Origin: Haemophilus paraphrohaemolyticus
GTDB taxonomy: Bacteria; Pseudomonadota; Gammaproteobacteria; Enterobacterales; Pasteurellaceae
DNA: 64,000 bases
Direction: 5' to 3'
Assembly: GCF_002015045.1 (NCBI RefSeq)
Contig: NZ_MUXX01000003.1
Coordinates: 1 to 64,000 of the forward strand
A program made the position numbers and the translations under genes. Shown one piece after another: positions 35,026 through 47,394 of this stretch (position 1 is its first letter; the number at the start of each line of letters is the position of its first letter). Below the pieces are notes generated by a model. It did not search any database and was not told the DNA's origin. It saw nothing but the letters and a program-made list of their open reading frames with translations.

Positions 35026-35763
35026 TTATTCAAGTTCACCACAAACAAGTTCACCACAAAAACGGTAGCCTTCGCCGTGAATGGTTACGATGATTTCAGG
35101 TGTGGTTGGGTGATCTTCAAAATGTTTGCGAATACGACGAATCGTTACATCCACGGTTCTATCGTGTGGCTTAAGTTTACGCCCAGTCATTTTGAGCAAT
35201 AAATCTTCACGGGTTTGGATTTTACCAGGATTTTCACAGAAATGGAGCAACGCTCTAAATTCGCTACGTGGTAGTTTATTCTCTTCGCCCTCTGGAGTAA
35301 TTAGGCTACGGCTATTGATATCAAGCGTCCAGCCATTAAAGCGATATTGCTCAATATTTTGTGGTGTTGAGATTGTCTCTTTCTCTTCCACCATCGTGCG
35401 GTTAAGTAAATTTCTTGCTCGGATAGTCAGTTCGCGCGGGTTAAATGGTTTGGTGATATAGTCATCCGCCCCGATTTCCAAGCCCAAAATTTTATCAATT
35501 TCGTTATCTCGCCCTGTTAAGAACATCAATGCGACTTCAGTGGTTTCACGCAATTCTCTGGCAAGCATTAACCCATTTTTACCAGGTAAATTGATGTCCA
35601 TAATAATAAGGTTAATTGTTTGCTGTTCAAGCACTTCGTGCATTTGCGAGCCATCCGTTGCTTCAAATACTTGATAGCCTTCTGCTTCGAAGATGTTTTT
35701 TAGCATATTGCGGGTTACCGCCTCATCTTCAACAATTAAAATTTGTGGATTATTTTGATGCAT
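35026..35763 (-). CDS. arcA: Aerobic respiration control response regulator ArcA
   Basis: OmpR-family regulator of 245 residues. The receiver domain has acidic pocket residues in VEDE (11-14), phosphoacceptor Asp56 in [10 protein letters not shown] and the conserved Lys in [10 protein letters not shown]. The C-terminal winged helix (about 135-240) includes [24 protein letters not shown]. It represses aerobic pathways when phosphorylated under low oxygen. The C-terminus is unusual: a 15-bp tandem duplication gives [10 protein letters not shown] in place of the ordinary single CGELE-like end. No arcB is in the window. Confidence 0.97.
   Translation of the reverse strand: MHQNNPQILIVEDEAVTRNMLKNIFEAEGYQVFEATDGSQMHEVLEQQTINLIIMDINLPGKNGLMLARELRETTEVALMFLTGRDNEIDKILGLEIGADDYITKPFNPRELTIRARNLLNRTMVEEKETISTPQNIEQYRFNGWTLDINSRSLITPEGEENKLPRSEFRALLHFCENPGKIQTREDLLLKMTGRKLKPHDRTVDVTIRRIRKHFEDHPTTPEIIVTIHGEGYRFCGELVCGELE
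35031..35060. repeat. 15-bp perfect tandem duplication at the 3' end of arcA
   Basis: caagttcaccacaaa is present twice in direct succession (35031-35045 and 35046-35060). It adds five residues in frame. Confidence 0.95.
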
Positions 35764-35890
35764 ACTAGGTTTTCCTAATTTTTAAAATTATGTAACCGCT
35801 TGTTTATAATTTGTTGCGATTGTAACTGATCGCTTGTTACCTCAAAAGGATTGTTAGCACTTTCCTTATGCTGAATCAAATTCTTTAGGG

Positions 35891-37887
<1,997 letters not shown>

Positions 37888-38111
37888 TCAATGATGCTAT
37901 GATAAATCAAAATGTAGCATTTGAATAATATTTCTTTCGAAAAATTTAATTAAATGCACTATTTACTAGGCAAAAATACCAAATTTTATCCGTTTAATCT
38001 TTTCGATGTAAAAAATTTGGATAATCTGACCGCTTTTATTTCTTCTTTGCCCAGAAAAAGCTATAATCACAAGAATTTTCTATTTTAAATTTAGTGAAAA
38101 GTCCCAAAATA

Positions 38112-39077
38112 ATGCAATTAATTCGAGGTTTCTACAATTTAGCCAATCATTCTGTTTTAGCGAACGGTTGTGTCCTTTCTATCGGTAATTTCGATGGCGT
38201 ACATTTAGGACATCAACAAATTCTCGCTCGCTTGATTAACAAATCGACTGAATCGGGTTTACCTTCGGTCATTATGCTGTTTGAACCGCAACCCCGTGAG
38301 TTTTTTGCAAAAAAAACGGGCGATTTAACCGCTTGCAATGTGCCTGCTCGCTTAATGCGATTACGCGATAAATTAAAATATCTGGAAAAATCAGGTGTAG
38401 ATTTCGTACTTTGTGTCCGATTTTCTGAAAGGTTCGCCAAGCTTACTGCAGAAGAGTTTATCCAAGATTTATTAGTAAAACAGCTCAAGGTTCGCTATTT
38501 AAGCGTGGGGGATGATTTCCGTTTCGGCGCAAAACGTGCTGGCAATTACCACACACTGCAAGAAGCAGGAAAGGCCTTCAATTTCACGGTAGAAGAGAGC
38601 CACACGCATAGTTTTGAACAAGATCGTATTAGCAGCTCGCTTATTCGTGAACTACTACAAAAAGATGAATTAGCGCTGGTGAAAAAACTGCTTGGAAAAC
38701 CGTATTCCGTCGCAGGTCGCGTTGCCCACGGTAACAAACTCGGCAGAACGATAGGCTTTCCCACGGCAAACATTATGCTGAACCGTCTAGTTGTACCCAT
38801 TCATGGTGTGTATGCAGTTAAGGTTGAAACAAAAACGGGAACGTACCAAGGAATCGCCAATATCGGCAACCGCCCAACGATTAACGGCACAAAGCCGCTA
38901 CTAGAAGTGCATATTTTCGACTTTAACCGCTCAATCTACGGCGAAGCGATTGAAGTGAGTTTCATCAAAAAAATCAGAAATGAAGTTAAATTCGCCAATT
39001 TTGAAGCCTTAAAGCAACAAATTCAAAGAGATAAAACACAAGCGGTTGAATTTTTTGAGGAATTTGCAGATGCCTAG
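38112..39077 (+). CDS. ribF: Bifunctional riboflavin kinase / FAD synthetase
   Basis: Protein of 321 residues. The N-terminal FAD synthetase domain has SIGNFDGVHLGHQQIL (nucleotidyltransferase HxGH) and VGDDFRFGAKRAGN, with ISSSLIRELL. The C-terminal flavokinase has GRVAHGNKLGRTIGFPTANI and HIFDFNRSIYGE. It makes FMN and FAD from riboflavin. The ATG at 38112 gives MQLIRGFYNLA, matching family starts; an in-frame GTG 18 bp upstream is less likely. No good RBS is seen. ileS follows, as in E. coli, across about 95 bp. Confidence 0.96.
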   Translation: MQLIRGFYNLANHSVLANGCVLSIGNFDGVHLGHQQILARLINKSTESGLPSVIMLFEPQPREFFAKKTGDLTACNVPARLMRLRDKLKYLEKSGVDFVLCVRFSERFAKLTAEEFIQDLLVKQLKVRYLSVGDDFRFGAKRAGNYHTLQEAGKAFNFTVEESHTHSFEQDRISSSLIRELLQKDELALVKKLLGKPYSVAGRVAHGNKLGRTIGFPTANIMLNRLVVPIHGVYAVKVETKTGTYQGIANIGNRPTINGTKPLLEVHIFDFNRSIYGEAIEVSFIKKIRNEVKFANFEALKQQIQRDKTQAVEFFEEFADA

Positions 39078-39171
39078 GGCTTCACCCTAGGTTACACATA
39101 ATTCAGCCCCGTTGGAGCTGGAAGTTAGAAAACCAAATTCAAAAACAATTTTATTAACTGGAAACAAAAAA

Positions 39172-41988
39172 ATGACTGATTACAAAAACACCTTAAACCT
39201 GCCTGAAACAGGCTTTCCGATGCGTGGGGATTTAGCAAAACGTGAACCTGCGATGTTAGAAAACTGGTATAACAAAAACTTATACCAAAAAGTGCGTGAA
39301 GCCTCTAAAGGAAAAAAATCCTTTATTTTGCACGATGGTCCTCCGTATGCGAACGGTAATATTCACTTAGGTCATGCGGTTAATAAAATTTTAAAAGATA
39401 TAATTATGAAATCGAAAACCGCATTAGGTTTCGATACACCTTATGTACCAGGTTGGGACTGCCACGGTTTGCCGATTGAGCTAAAAGTAGAAGGTCTAGT
39501 GGGTAAACCAAACGAGAAAATCTCTGCCGCGGAATTCCGTCAAGCATGCCGTGAATATGCAAAAGAGCAGGTGGAAGGACAAAAAGCGGACTTCATTCGT
39601 ATGGGGATTTTGGGCGACTGGGATAATCCATATTTAACAATGAATTTCGACACAGAAGCGAACATTATCCGTACTTTGGGTAAAGTGATCGCGAACGGTC
39701 ATTTATACAAAGGTTCAAAACCTGTTCATTGGTGTTTGGATTGCGGTTCTTCTTTGGCAGAAGCGGAAGTAGAATATGAAGACAAAGTTTCCCCTTCTAT
39801 CTATGTACGTTTCCCAGCGGCCAATGCACAAGAAATCGAACAAAAATTCGGTGCAGAGGGCAAAGGAAGCGGTCAAATTTCTGCATTAATTTGGACAACT
39901 ACACCTTGGACATTGCCATCTAACCGTGCGATTTCATTAAACGAAAATTTTGATTATCAATTAGTCCAAATGGGCGAAGAACGTTTGATTTTAGCCAAAG
40001 AATTAGTTGAGGCTGTTGCTAAAGCGGGAGAGATTGAACAGGTTGAAGTATTAGGCGAAACCAAAGGCAGCGAGTTAAATTTACTTCGCTTCCAACACCC
40101 ATTCTATGATTTTAGCGTGCCATTTATTTTAGGCGACCACGTTACCACTGACGGCGGTACTGGTTTAGTTCACACCGCACCAGACCACGGTCAAGACGAC
40201 TATGTGGTTTCACGCAAAAACGGCATTGAAATGGCTGGCTTAATTGGCAATGATGGCAAATTCAAATCAGACGTGCCATTCTTTGCAGGTAAAGGCGTGT
40301 TTGAATCGAATGAATTAGTGTTAGACAAACTAAAAGAAGTAGGCGCATTGTTCAAATTAGAACGCATTAAACACAGCTACCCACACTGTTGGCGACACAA
40401 AACCCCGATTATTTTCCGTGCGACTCCACAATGGTTTATCGGCATGGAAACGCAAGGTTTACGCCGCCAAGCGTTAGACGAAATTAAATCTGTTCGTTGG
40501 ATTCCAAGTTGGGGTGAAGCACGCATCGACACTATGGTGGCAAATCGTCCGGATTGGTGTATCTCACGCCAACGTACTTGGGGCGTACCGATGACGATGT
40601 TCGTACATCACGAAACCGAAGAGCTACACCATCGCACTTTAGAAATTTTAGAAGAAGTGGCAAAACGTGTGGAAGAAAAAGGTATTCAAGCGTGGTGGGA
40701 TTTAGACCCTGTTGAAGTGTTAGGCGAAGAAGATGCGAAAATCTACCGTAAAGTGCCGGATACGTTAGACGTATGGTTCGATTCAGGATCAACCTACGCC
40801 TCAGTGGTGGAAGCGCGCCCAGAGTTCAACGGCAACAGCACAGATATGTACCTTGAAGGTTCAGACCAACACCGCGGTTGGTTTATGTCTTCATTGATGC
40901 TTTCTACTGCAACCAACGGCAAAGCACCTTACAAACAAGTATTAACGCATGGTTTCACCGTAGATGAGAAAGGTCGAAAAATGTCAAAATCGCTCGGTAA
41001 CGTGATCGTGCCAAGCGAAGTTTGGAATAAAAACGGTGCAGATATTTTACGTTTATGGGTAGCATCAACCGACTATACTGGCGAAATTACTGTTTCACAT
41101 AACATTTTAAACAGCGCAGGCGAAGCGTATCGTCGTATTCGTAACACAGCTCGCTTCTTATTAGCGAACTTAAACGGCTTCGATCCAAAACGTGATTTGG
41201 TGCAACCATCTGAAATGATCGCACTTGATCGCTGGGCGGTAAGCTGTGCATTAGAAGCACAAAACGACATTAAAGATGCCTACGATAACTACCAATTCCA
41301 CACCGTTGTGCAACGCTTAATGCGTTTCTGCTCAATCGAAATGGGATCGTTCTACTTAGACATCATTAAAGACCGTCAGTACACCACCAAAGCAGACAGC
41401 CTTGCACGCCGCAGTTGCCAAACAGCGTTATGGCATATTGCGGAAGCTTTAGTGCGTTGGATTGCACCAATTCTTTCATTCACCGCAGATGAAATTTGGG
41501 GCTACTTGCCACAAGTGGAAGGTCGTTCAGAATTCGTCTTTACCGAAGAATTCTACGAAGGCTTATTCGGCTTAGGCGAGAACGAAAAATTAGACGATGT
41601 CTACTGGCAAAAACTGCTTGCAGTCCGTGCTGAAGTGAACCGTGTATTAGAACAAGCACGTAAAGACAAAGCCATCGGCGCAGGCTTAGAAGCAAAAGTG
41701 ACGGTATATGCGAACGACGAAATTCGTCCATTGTTAGAACAACTTGGCAACGAATTACGCTTCGTTCTCATCACTTCACAAGCAGTCATCAAACCATTAA
41801 GCGAAGCGGATGTCGCTGAAGGCGAACTTGCTGGCTTAGCTGTGAAAGTAGAACGTGCCGAAGGCAAAAAATGCCCACGTTGCTGGCACTACGCAACCGA
41901 CATTGGCACACACGCAGAACACGCGAGTATTTGCGGACGTTGTGTTGAAAACGTGGCAGGTGAAGGTGAAGTGCGTCACTTTGCGTAA
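39172..41988 (+). CDS. ileS: Isoleucyl-tRNA synthetase
   Basis: Class I synthetase of 938 residues. HIGH motif [16 protein letters not shown] (about 58-73); KMSKS motif [13 protein letters not shown] (near 600-612); an editing CP1 domain with [17 protein letters not shown]; a C-terminal zinc finger with CPRCWH and CGRC. The ATG at 39172 starts [19 protein letters not shown] as in E. coli; an upstream ATG at 39112 would add 20 residues without conservation. Downstream, lspA (the usual partner) is absent and a repeat element follows instead. Confidence 0.97.
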   Translation: MTDYKNTLNLPETGFPMRGDLAKREPAMLENWYNKNLYQKVREASKGKKSFILHDGPPYANGNIHLGHAVNKILKDIIMKSKTALGFDTPYVPGWDCHGLPIELKVEGLVGKPNEKISAAEFRQACREYAKEQVEGQKADFIRMGILGDWDNPYLTMNFDTEANIIRTLGKVIANGHLYKGSKPVHWCLDCGSSLAEAEVEYEDKVSPSIYVRFPAANAQEIEQKFGAEGKGSGQISALIWTTTPWTLPSNRAISLNENFDYQLVQMGEERLILAKELVEAVAKAGEIEQVEVLGETKGSELNLLRFQHPFYDFSVPFILGDHVTTDGGTGLVHTAPDHGQDDYVVSRKNGIEMAGLIGNDGKFKSDVPFFAGKGVFESNELVLDKLKEVGALFKLERIKHSYPHCWRHKTPIIFRATPQWFIGMETQGLRRQALDEIKSVRWIPSWGEARIDTMVANRPDWCISRQRTWGVPMTMFVHHETEELHHRTLEILEEVAKRVEEKGIQAWWDLDPVEVLGEEDAKIYRKVPDTLDVWFDSGSTYASVVEARPEFNGNSTDMYLEGSDQHRGWFMSSLMLSTATNGKAPYKQVLTHGFTVDEKGRKMSKSLGNVIVPSEVWNKNGADILRLWVASTDYTGEITVSHNILNSAGEAYRRIRNTARFLLANLNGFDPKRDLVQPSEMIALDRWAVSCALEAQNDIKDAYDNYQFHTVVQRLMRFCSIEMGSFYLDIIKDRQYTTKADSLARRSCQTALWHIAEALVRWIAPILSFTADEIWGYLPQVEGRSEFVFTEEFYEGLFGLGENEKLDDVYWQKLLAVRAEVNRVLEQARKDKAIGAGLEAKVTVYANDEIRPLLEQLGNELRFVLITSQAVIKPLSEADVAEGELAGLAVKVERAEGKKCPRCWHYATDIGTHAEHASICGRCVENVAGEGEVRHFA

Positions 41989-41998
41989 AACAAATAAA

Positions 41999-42026
41999 AT
42001 GTGGGAATGCATTTCCCATATTTTAT
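41999..42026 (+). terminator. ileS terminator
   Basis: atgtgggaa / ttcccatat around a short tgca loop, followed by ttttatt, 11 bp after the stop. Confidence 0.75.
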
Positions 42027-42029
42027 TAG

Positions 42030-42170
42030 ACTAATTTCTTCGTTTTTTCTTTTGTCAAATCTCCCCTACCCCTCGAGGCTCAAAGGGGGGGGGTTTTAAT
42101 GAAGAATAAAGAACCCCATTTTGTAAAAGTAAATTCCTCTTTAGCAAAGAAAAAGAGGGAAAAATGGAGT
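42030..42170. repeat. MITE-like intergenic repeat, degraded copy
   Basis: It begins actaatttcttcgtt and gtcaaatctcccctacccctc, identical to the left arm of the copy at 5541-5742. The centre and right arm are decayed (cctctttagcaaagaaaaagaggg remains recognisable). It lies between the ileS terminator and an orphan lipoprotein gene. Confidence 0.7.
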
Positions 42171-42227
42171 ACTATTGATTAACAAAGAAAATAGCTATCT
42201 TTCCAATATTTTCTCTCAGGAGGACAT

Positions 42228-42881
42228 ATGAAATTCCGATGGTTAAAACATGGTTTTATTTTTCTAATAAGCATTTTGTTGTCAGCTTGCTTAACAACAA
42301 ATTTATGGAAAGAAGATAAAGCAGAAATAGTATATTCTCCAATTGATACAGATAGCCTCATTGCATTAGGAGAAAATTCAAAAACAGGACAATTAGTCAT
42401 TATAGGAGAAAAGTATTGGTTTGTATTAACACAAAAAAGCAGTGAAAAAATCAGACCAATTATTTCAGCAAAACTTTCCGCACCAGTAAAAACTAATGAA
42501 ACTATAAAAATAACATTATCAAATTACAAGAAGAATGAATTTGATGCTTTCGTTACCTTATACTATTCACCAGTCAATGAAGCTGAAAAAGAAAAGGTAA
42601 AAAACATTGGTTTTCAATGTTTACCAAATTATTGCCAAAAAATATTTGGAAGCATTTATGGTGAAATCTATAAAAATAATGAAGTTAAATTAACTCAAAA
42701 AGATCAATTAAAACAAAAATTACCAATAGAAATAAGAGCTGAAAGTAAAACTAGAACTTCTGTAGTAAAAGGGGCTAATGTTATCAGAAAAATATTGCAA
42801 ACCCCTGCAACTTTAATCGGAGATGTTCTGCTTTTGCCATTCCAGCTTTTATATGTTGCAGAAATATCATCAGATAAATAA
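42228..42881 (+). CDS. Lipoprotein of unknown function
   Basis: Protein of 217 residues. A signal peptide with lipobox LLSAC (Cys21) precedes a Lys-rich, beta-strand-like body. Two Cys (QCLPNYCQ, near 138-143) could pair, and a hydrophobic C-terminal stretch TLIGDVLLLPFQLLYVA could touch a membrane. A strong RBS (AGGAGG) lies 6 nt before the ATG. The gene is AT-rich compared with ileS and pssA on either side and lies next to a degraded repeat, so it may be an acquired accessory gene. No family recognised with confidence. Confidence 0.72.
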   Translation: MKFRWLKHGFIFLISILLSACLTTNLWKEDKAEIVYSPIDTDSLIALGENSKTGQLVIIGEKYWFVLTQKSSEKIRPIISAKLSAPVKTNETIKITLSNYKKNEFDAFVTLYYSPVNEAEKEKVKNIGFQCLPNYCQKIFGSIYGEIYKNNEVKLTQKDQLKQKLPIEIRAESKTRTSVVKGANVIRKILQTPATLIGDVLLLPFQLLYVAEISSDK

Positions 42882-42985
42882 ATCTTAAATATATAAGCGA
42901 TTAAATTTGCAAAACGACCACTTATTTTCTGATAAACTAAGTACCCTTTAAATTCATCACTATCCTCATTTATAGGATTCGTAAA

Positions 42986-44344
42986 ATGCTAATTTTAAAT
43001 AAACCTAATCACGCCAGAAAACAACTTGAAAAACTCACTTTTATTCCGCAAGCGGCAGAAAAAGTGGAATTTCTTGCGGATAGCCGTGCGTTCAAAACTC
43101 GCATTTTACAGCTTATCCATTCTGCAAAATCTCGTATTTATTTGACCGCTTTATATTTTGAAAAAGATGAAGCGGGGCAAGAAATCTTAGCTGCCCTCTA
43201 TCAAGCTAAACAAGCTAATCCAAATTTAGAAATCAAAATTTTGGTCGATTGGCACCGCGCTCAACGTGGACGTATCGGCGAAGAAGCCACGAGCTCAAAT
43301 GCAGATTGGTATACCCAACAAAAAGCCGAACATAACCTTGAAAAGGCGATTGAATTTTGGGGGGTACCAATTAACAAACGTGAAGTTTTCGGCGTGTTAC
43401 ATCTCAAAGGTTTTATCTTTGACAACACGCTAGTTTATAGCGGTGCAAGTATCAATAACGTTTATTTGCAACAGTTTGAGCGTTATCGCTACGATCGTTA
43501 CCACATGATTGAAAATACAACATTAACTGACAGCATGGTTGAATTGCTAGAAAAACATATTATTAGCCAACCTGCAGTTTGCCGATTGGATGATGTCAAT
43601 CGCCCGAAAACCTTTGGACTTCGCCCGCAAATTAAAGCGTTTCGCAAATATTTAAGCCAACAGCAATATCAGTTTGTCGGCAAAGCACAAGATGAAAATT
43701 TAAGTCTTTCACCGATTATCGGTTTACGGAAACGTAATCAATTGAACAAAGTGATTGAAGCACTCTTTTACCAAGTGCAAGAAAAACTGACGATTTGCAC
43801 ACCTTACTTTAACTTCCCGCGCTCGCTCCAACAGCGTATTAAATGGTTGTTGGAAGGCGGCAAATCAGTAGAAATTATCGTAGGCGACAAAACTGCCAAT
43901 GACTTCTATACTAAACCAGAAGAAAAATTCACAATGGCATCAGCGCTACCTTATCTCTATGAGAAAAATTTACGTGCTTTTGCTAGACGTTTTGACCATT
44001 TTATTCAAAACAAACAACTGACCATTCGCCTTTGGAAAGATAATGAAAATAGCTACCATCTAAAAGGCGTTTGGATCGATAACTGCTATATCTTACTCAC
44101 TGGTAACAATCTCAACCCACGAGCTTGGGCGCTAGATGCGGAAAATGCGGTATTGATTCATGATCCTAAAGCGGAATTAAGTGAAAAAGCACAAACTGAA
44201 CTAACCCATATTCGTCAACATACCAAAGTGTTAACCCACTATAGCGATTTAGAACAACTCAAAGACTACCCAGAAGCGGTACGCAAATTGCTAAAAAAAT
44301 TCGGCCGCGTGAAGCTCGATAAAGTGGTGAAAATGTTGTTGTAA
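42986..44344 (+). CDS. pssA: CDP-diacylglycerol-serine O-phosphatidyltransferase
   Basis: Phosphatidylserine synthase of 452 residues, first committed step to phosphatidylethanolamine. It belongs to the phospholipase D superfamily: HKD motif 1 in HLKGFIFDNTLVYSGASINN (about 136-155) and motif 2 in HLKGVWIDNCYILLTGNNLNPRAW (about 352-375). Length matches E. coli PssA (451). Peripheral on the inner membrane. It is followed by a GC hairpin and rlmB on the same strand. Confidence 0.96.
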   Translation: MLILNKPNHARKQLEKLTFIPQAAEKVEFLADSRAFKTRILQLIHSAKSRIYLTALYFEKDEAGQEILAALYQAKQANPNLEIKILVDWHRAQRGRIGEEATSSNADWYTQQKAEHNLEKAIEFWGVPINKREVFGVLHLKGFIFDNTLVYSGASINNVYLQQFERYRYDRYHMIENTTLTDSMVELLEKHIISQPAVCRLDDVNRPKTFGLRPQIKAFRKYLSQQQYQFVGKAQDENLSLSPIIGLRKRNQLNKVIEALFYQVQEKLTICTPYFNFPRSLQQRIKWLLEGGKSVEIIVGDKTANDFYTKPEEKFTMASALPYLYEKNLRAFARRFDHFIQNKQLTIRLWKDNENSYHLKGVWIDNCYILLTGNNLNPRAWALDAENAVLIHDPKAELSEKAQTELTHIRQHTKVLTHYSDLEQLKDYPEAVRKLLKKFGRVKLDKVVKMLL

Positions 44345-44365
44345 GAACAAATAAAAATACTAGAA

Positions 44366-44392
44366 AGCAGGGCGTGTATAACACGCCCTACG
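44366..44392 (+). terminator. Hairpin between pssA and rlmB
   Basis: agggcgtgt / acacgccct with a short loop (ata) is a strong stem without a clear T-run; probably a terminator or transcript-stabilising hairpin. Confidence 0.5.
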
Positions 44393-44431
44393 CCTTCTTA
44401 ACATACCTGAAATCCATATCAAGGAATCACT

Positions 44432-45172
44432 ATGAGTGAACAAATCTACGGCATTCACGCCGTCAAAGCTTTTTTAGATAATGCACCAGAACGCTTAATT
44501 GAAGTATTGATGCTAAAAGGGCGTGAAGACAAACGTCTTAATCCATTATTAGGCGAATTAAAACGCTTAGGCGTGGCAGTTCAACAAGTCAACCGCCAAA
44601 CTTTAGATAACAAAGCGCAAGGGGAAGTGCATCAAGGCATTATTGCACGTGTGGTGCCACAAAAAGAGCTCAATGAACACGATTTAGATGCGATTTTAGC
44701 CAACAAATCTGCACCATTTTTACTCATTTTAGATGGTGTGACCGACCCGCATAACCTCGGAGCTTGTTTACGAACGGCAGATGCGGCAGGCGTTGATGCC
44801 GTAATTGTGCCAAAAGACAAATCAGCCCAACTGACCTCAACCGCTAGAAAAGTGGCTTGTGGTGCTGCCGAAACTGTGCCGCTGATTCGTGTCACCAACC
44901 TTGCTCGCACCATGCGTGAACTGCAAGAAAACCACAACATCTGGATTGTCGGCACCGCAGGCGAAGCTACTTCGGGTATTTATGAAGCCAAACTCACAGG
45001 CGCAATTGCGCTTGTAATGGGGGCAGAGGGCGATGGAATGCGTCGCCTCACCCGTGAACATTGCGACCAACTCATCAGCATTCCAATGGCAGGATCGGTC
45101 TCCTCACTAAACGTTTCTGTTGCCACAGGCGTGTGCTTGTTTGAGATTGTACGACAAAAATCGGCCTTGTAA
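44432..45172 (+). CDS. rlmB: 23S rRNA (guanosine2251-2'-O)-methyltransferase
   Basis: SPOUT-class methyltransferase of 246 residues. The three SpoU motifs are intact: [21 protein letters not shown] (about 107-127), VMGAEGDGM (near 190) and [22 protein letters not shown] at the C-terminus, which form the knotted SAM site. The N-terminal part ([12 protein letters not shown]) is the L30e-like rRNA-binding domain. It methylates the P-loop guanosine of 23S rRNA. RBS AAGGAA precedes the ATG. Convergent with corA. Confidence 0.96.
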   Translation: MSEQIYGIHAVKAFLDNAPERLIEVLMLKGREDKRLNPLLGELKRLGVAVQQVNRQTLDNKAQGEVHQGIIARVVPQKELNEHDLDAILANKSAPFLLILDGVTDPHNLGACLRTADAAGVDAVIVPKDKSAQLTSTARKVACGAAETVPLIRVTNLARTMRELQENHNIWIVGTAGEATSGIYEAKLTGAIALVMGAEGDGMRRLTREHCDQLISIPMAGSVSSLNVSVATGVCLFEIVRQKSAL

Positions 45173-45198
45173 TCGACTGATAAGATTAAGAATATATA

Positions 45199-45238
45199 AA
45201 AAATGCTTAAAGCCTTAAACAAAAGCTTTAAGCATTTT
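45199..45238. terminator. Bidirectional terminator between rlmB and corA
   Basis: aaatgcttaaagc / gctttaagcattt stem of 13 bp with about a 12-nt loop, flanked by A- and T-rich sequence suitable for both convergent genes. Confidence 0.88.
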
Positions 45239-45243
45239 GATTC

Positions 45244-46197
45244 CTACAACCACCCTTTCCGTTTGAAATATAAATACGGCGAAGCAGCGGCAACAATCAT
45301 CAAACAAATCGCCATTGGGTAGCCATATTGGAAATGCAACTCTGGCATAAACTCAAAGTTCATTCCGTAGGTGGATGCCACGAGTGTTGCTGGGAGGAAC
45401 ATCACAGAAACTACCGAGAAGAATTTCATAATGCGGTTCTGTTCGATGTTGATGAAACCCATTGCCGCCTGCATTAAGAAGTTCACTTTTTGGAACAGCG
45501 ATTCATTGTGCGGCTGCAAAGATTCAATATCTCGCATAATATCGCGTGCTTGTTCGAGCTGGTTGTTTGGCAAACGTGTTTTGCGTAGTAAGAAACTCAA
45601 CGCACGTTGCGTATCCATCAAACATAAACGTACTTTTGAGCTCACATCTTCCAACTCCGTAAGATCTGAAAGGGCTTCATTGAGGCTATCGCCCTCTTGT
45701 TTGCCATCCAAAATCACGTGGCTCATATTTTCTAAATCAGCGTAAACTGTTTCGATAACATCCGCCAGCTGTTCGATTTTGGTTTCGAACAGGTCAAGCA
45801 GCAATTCATAAGCGTTACTATCAAGCAATTTCATTCGGCGCGAACGCATACGATATAAGCGGAATGCAGGCAAATCGCGTTCGCGAAGCGTGAACAAACG
45901 TCCATCGCGAATGGTAAATGCGACTGTTGAAATATCAGCGTAATCGTCGTCATCTAAGCAGTAAAAGAAGGAGTGAAGGTGTAAACCATCTTCATCTTCA
46001 AAAAAGCGAGCGGAAGCTTCTAAGTCTTCTAACTCGTGCTCTTCCGCAAGGGTTTGGTCTAAGCCGAGTTTTAATACGCTACGTTCATCATCGCTGGGGT
46101 CGATTAAATCGATCCAAATGGCGTCATTGAGTTGATCGCGGGAGGTTTCGTCAATGCTCACAAGGCGAGCATGGTCTAATGCAAAAGCACGAATCAT
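45244..46197 (-). CDS. corA: Magnesium/cobalt transporter CorA
   Basis: Protein of 317 residues. A large acidic N-terminal cytoplasmic domain and a long stalk helix are followed by two C-terminal membrane helices. The first ends in the ion-selecting Y-G-M-N motif ([13 protein letters not shown] near residue 280). The very C-terminus is KRKGWL, as in CorA. It works as a pentameric Mg channel, closed by intracellular Mg. RBS GGAG lies before the ATG. The leader upstream can fold into small hairpins, described separately. Confidence 0.96.
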   Translation of the reverse strand: MIRAFALDHARLVSIDETSRDQLNDAIWIDLIDPSDDERSVLKLGLDQTLAEEHELEDLEASARFFEDEDGLHLHSFFYCLDDDDYADISTVAFTIRDGRLFTLRERDLPAFRLYRMRSRRMKLLDSNAYELLLDLFETKIEQLADVIETVYADLENMSHVILDGKQEGDSLNEALSDLTELEDVSSKVRLCLMDTQRALSFLLRKTRLPNNQLEQARDIMRDIESLQPHNESLFQKVNFLMQAAMGFINIEQNRIMKFFSVVSVMFLPATLVASTYGMNFEFMPELHFQYGYPMAICLMIVAAASPYLYFKRKGWL

Positions 46198-46548
46198 TTT
46201 TCATTTCTCCGAGTTAGGAGGTGATGAACAAAATGAACAAGGGGAAAGATACTAGACAAAAGTTACCGACCATGTCGGCAACCTGAGGTTGGACAAAGTG
46301 GGTAATCAAGAAAAATCTGAAAAGTATCGACTATGACTGTCCAAAATGTAATCCTCAAGTAAAAATAGCGGTGCGAATACTACCGTTCTTGTCTGAAAGA
46401 GTCAAGTTTTGTGGCGTTTTATTCAGCAAAATTTGAGGAACGTCATACTTCACGTTTATTCATTTTGGGGGAGATTTCTTTTTTGTGATTTCAGCGTATA
46501 ATGAGCACTCACCATTTCAACACTTTATTTACAAAAGAGGATTTTAAT
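46198..46548. other. Divergent corA / tatA intergenic region
   Basis: 351 bp without a gene. On the corA side it has two adjacent small hairpins (ccgac-cat-gtcgg at 46266-46278, and aacct-g-aggtt just after), which could be part of a structured corA leader. On the tatA side it has a perfect TATAAT (46497-46502) about 47 bp before the tatA ATG, with no strong -35. I see no known Mg-riboswitch signature. Confidence 0.5.
46497..46502 (+). promoter_or_regulatory. -10 box of the tatABC promoter
   Basis: Perfect TATAAT 47 bp upstream of tatA; the -35 region (T-rich, atttctttttt) is poor. Confidence 0.5.
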
Positions 46549-46773
46549 ATGGGTGGAATTAGCATTTGGCAATTACTGATCGTGGTCGCAATTATCGTAT
46601 TACTTTTCGGTACAAAAAAATTACGTACACTCGGTCAAGATTTAGGTGAATCTGTTAAAGGCTTTAAAAAAGCAATGGCAGAGGAAAAACCGCAAGATGC
46701 TGCGTTCGATAAAGTCGAAGCAAAAACGCAAGAAAGCACAGAACAAAAAGCAAAAGATAAAGAGCAGGCATAA
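46549..46773 (+). CDS. tatA: Twin-arginine translocase subunit TatA
   Basis: Protein of 74 residues: one N-terminal membrane helix ([17 protein letters not shown]), the conserved F-G-T-K-K hinge, an amphipathic helix ([16 protein letters not shown]) and a charged tail. TatA rings form the pore for folded proteins. The ATG at 46549 (GAGGA ahead) gives the usual MGGISIWQ start; an ATG at 46501 would lie in the promoter. First gene of tatABC, 3 bp from tatB. Confidence 0.96.
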   Translation: MGGISIWQLLIVVAIIVLLFGTKKLRTLGQDLGESVKGFKKAMAEEKPQDAAFDKVEAKTQESTEQKAKDKEQA

Positions 46774-46776
46774 CCC

Positions 46777-47394
46777 GTGTTTGATATTGGTTTTTCAGAG
46801 TTAGTACTCGTTTTAATTGTGGGCTTAGTGGTGCTAGGCCCCCAACGTTTGCCCATTGCAATCCGCACCGTTATGGGGTGGGTTCGTACCATTCGTGGCT
46901 TAGCAGCAAACGTACAAAACGAACTGGCTCAAGAACTTAAGCTACAAGAACTCAAAGACAGCATTAAAAAAGCAGAGGAATTAAATTTAAGTTCGCTTTC
47001 ACCAGAATTAAGCAAAACCGTTGAAGAACTTAAACAATCTGCTCAACAAATGCAGCAAGACTTGAATACCACCAAAGGTGAAATCACTAAATTAACCGAT
47101 GAACAAGTGGCGGAAATTCAAGCCAAAATTGAAGCCGAGAGCAAGCCTAAAGAGGCAGAACAAGCGGTCGAAAATGATCAACAGAATGCAAAAGAGCAAA
47201 ACGCTGAAGAAAATTCACCGCTTACCACCGAAGAAAAAACGGTGACGACGGCGGAAGACGCAGAACAGGCAGAGTTAGACGAAGCCCTACTTGCTGAGAA
47301 GCTCTCGATTTATTATCCACCAGATGATGACGATGTTGCACCACAAGCGACTGAGCATGTAGCGAACAAGGAGAAGGGAAATGCAACAAGCTGA
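46777..47394 (+). CDS. tatB: Twin-arginine translocase subunit TatB
   Basis: Protein of 205 residues starting at GTG with [26 protein letters not shown], the TatB signature (Glu8 and the G-P hinge). A long amphipathic helix and a Glu/Gln-rich coiled tail follow. With TatC it binds twin-arginine signal peptides. Its last 14 bp overlap the start of tatC, so the pair is translationally coupled. Confidence 0.96.
   Translation: MFDIGFSELVLVLIVGLVVLGPQRLPIAIRTVMGWVRTIRGLAANVQNELAQELKLQELKDSIKKAEELNLSSLSPELSKTVEELKQSAQQMQQDLNTTKGEITKLTDEQVAEIQAKIEAESKPKEAEQAVENDQQNAKEQNAEENSPLTTEEKTVTTAEDAEQAELDEALLAEKLSIYYPPDDDDVAPQATEHVANKEKGNATS

Noticed and set aside
42061..42100. G-run and C-run in the repeat copy near 42085 considered as a phase-variable tract
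   Set aside because: It is intergenic, not in a coding frame, and not placed between promoter elements that I can identify.
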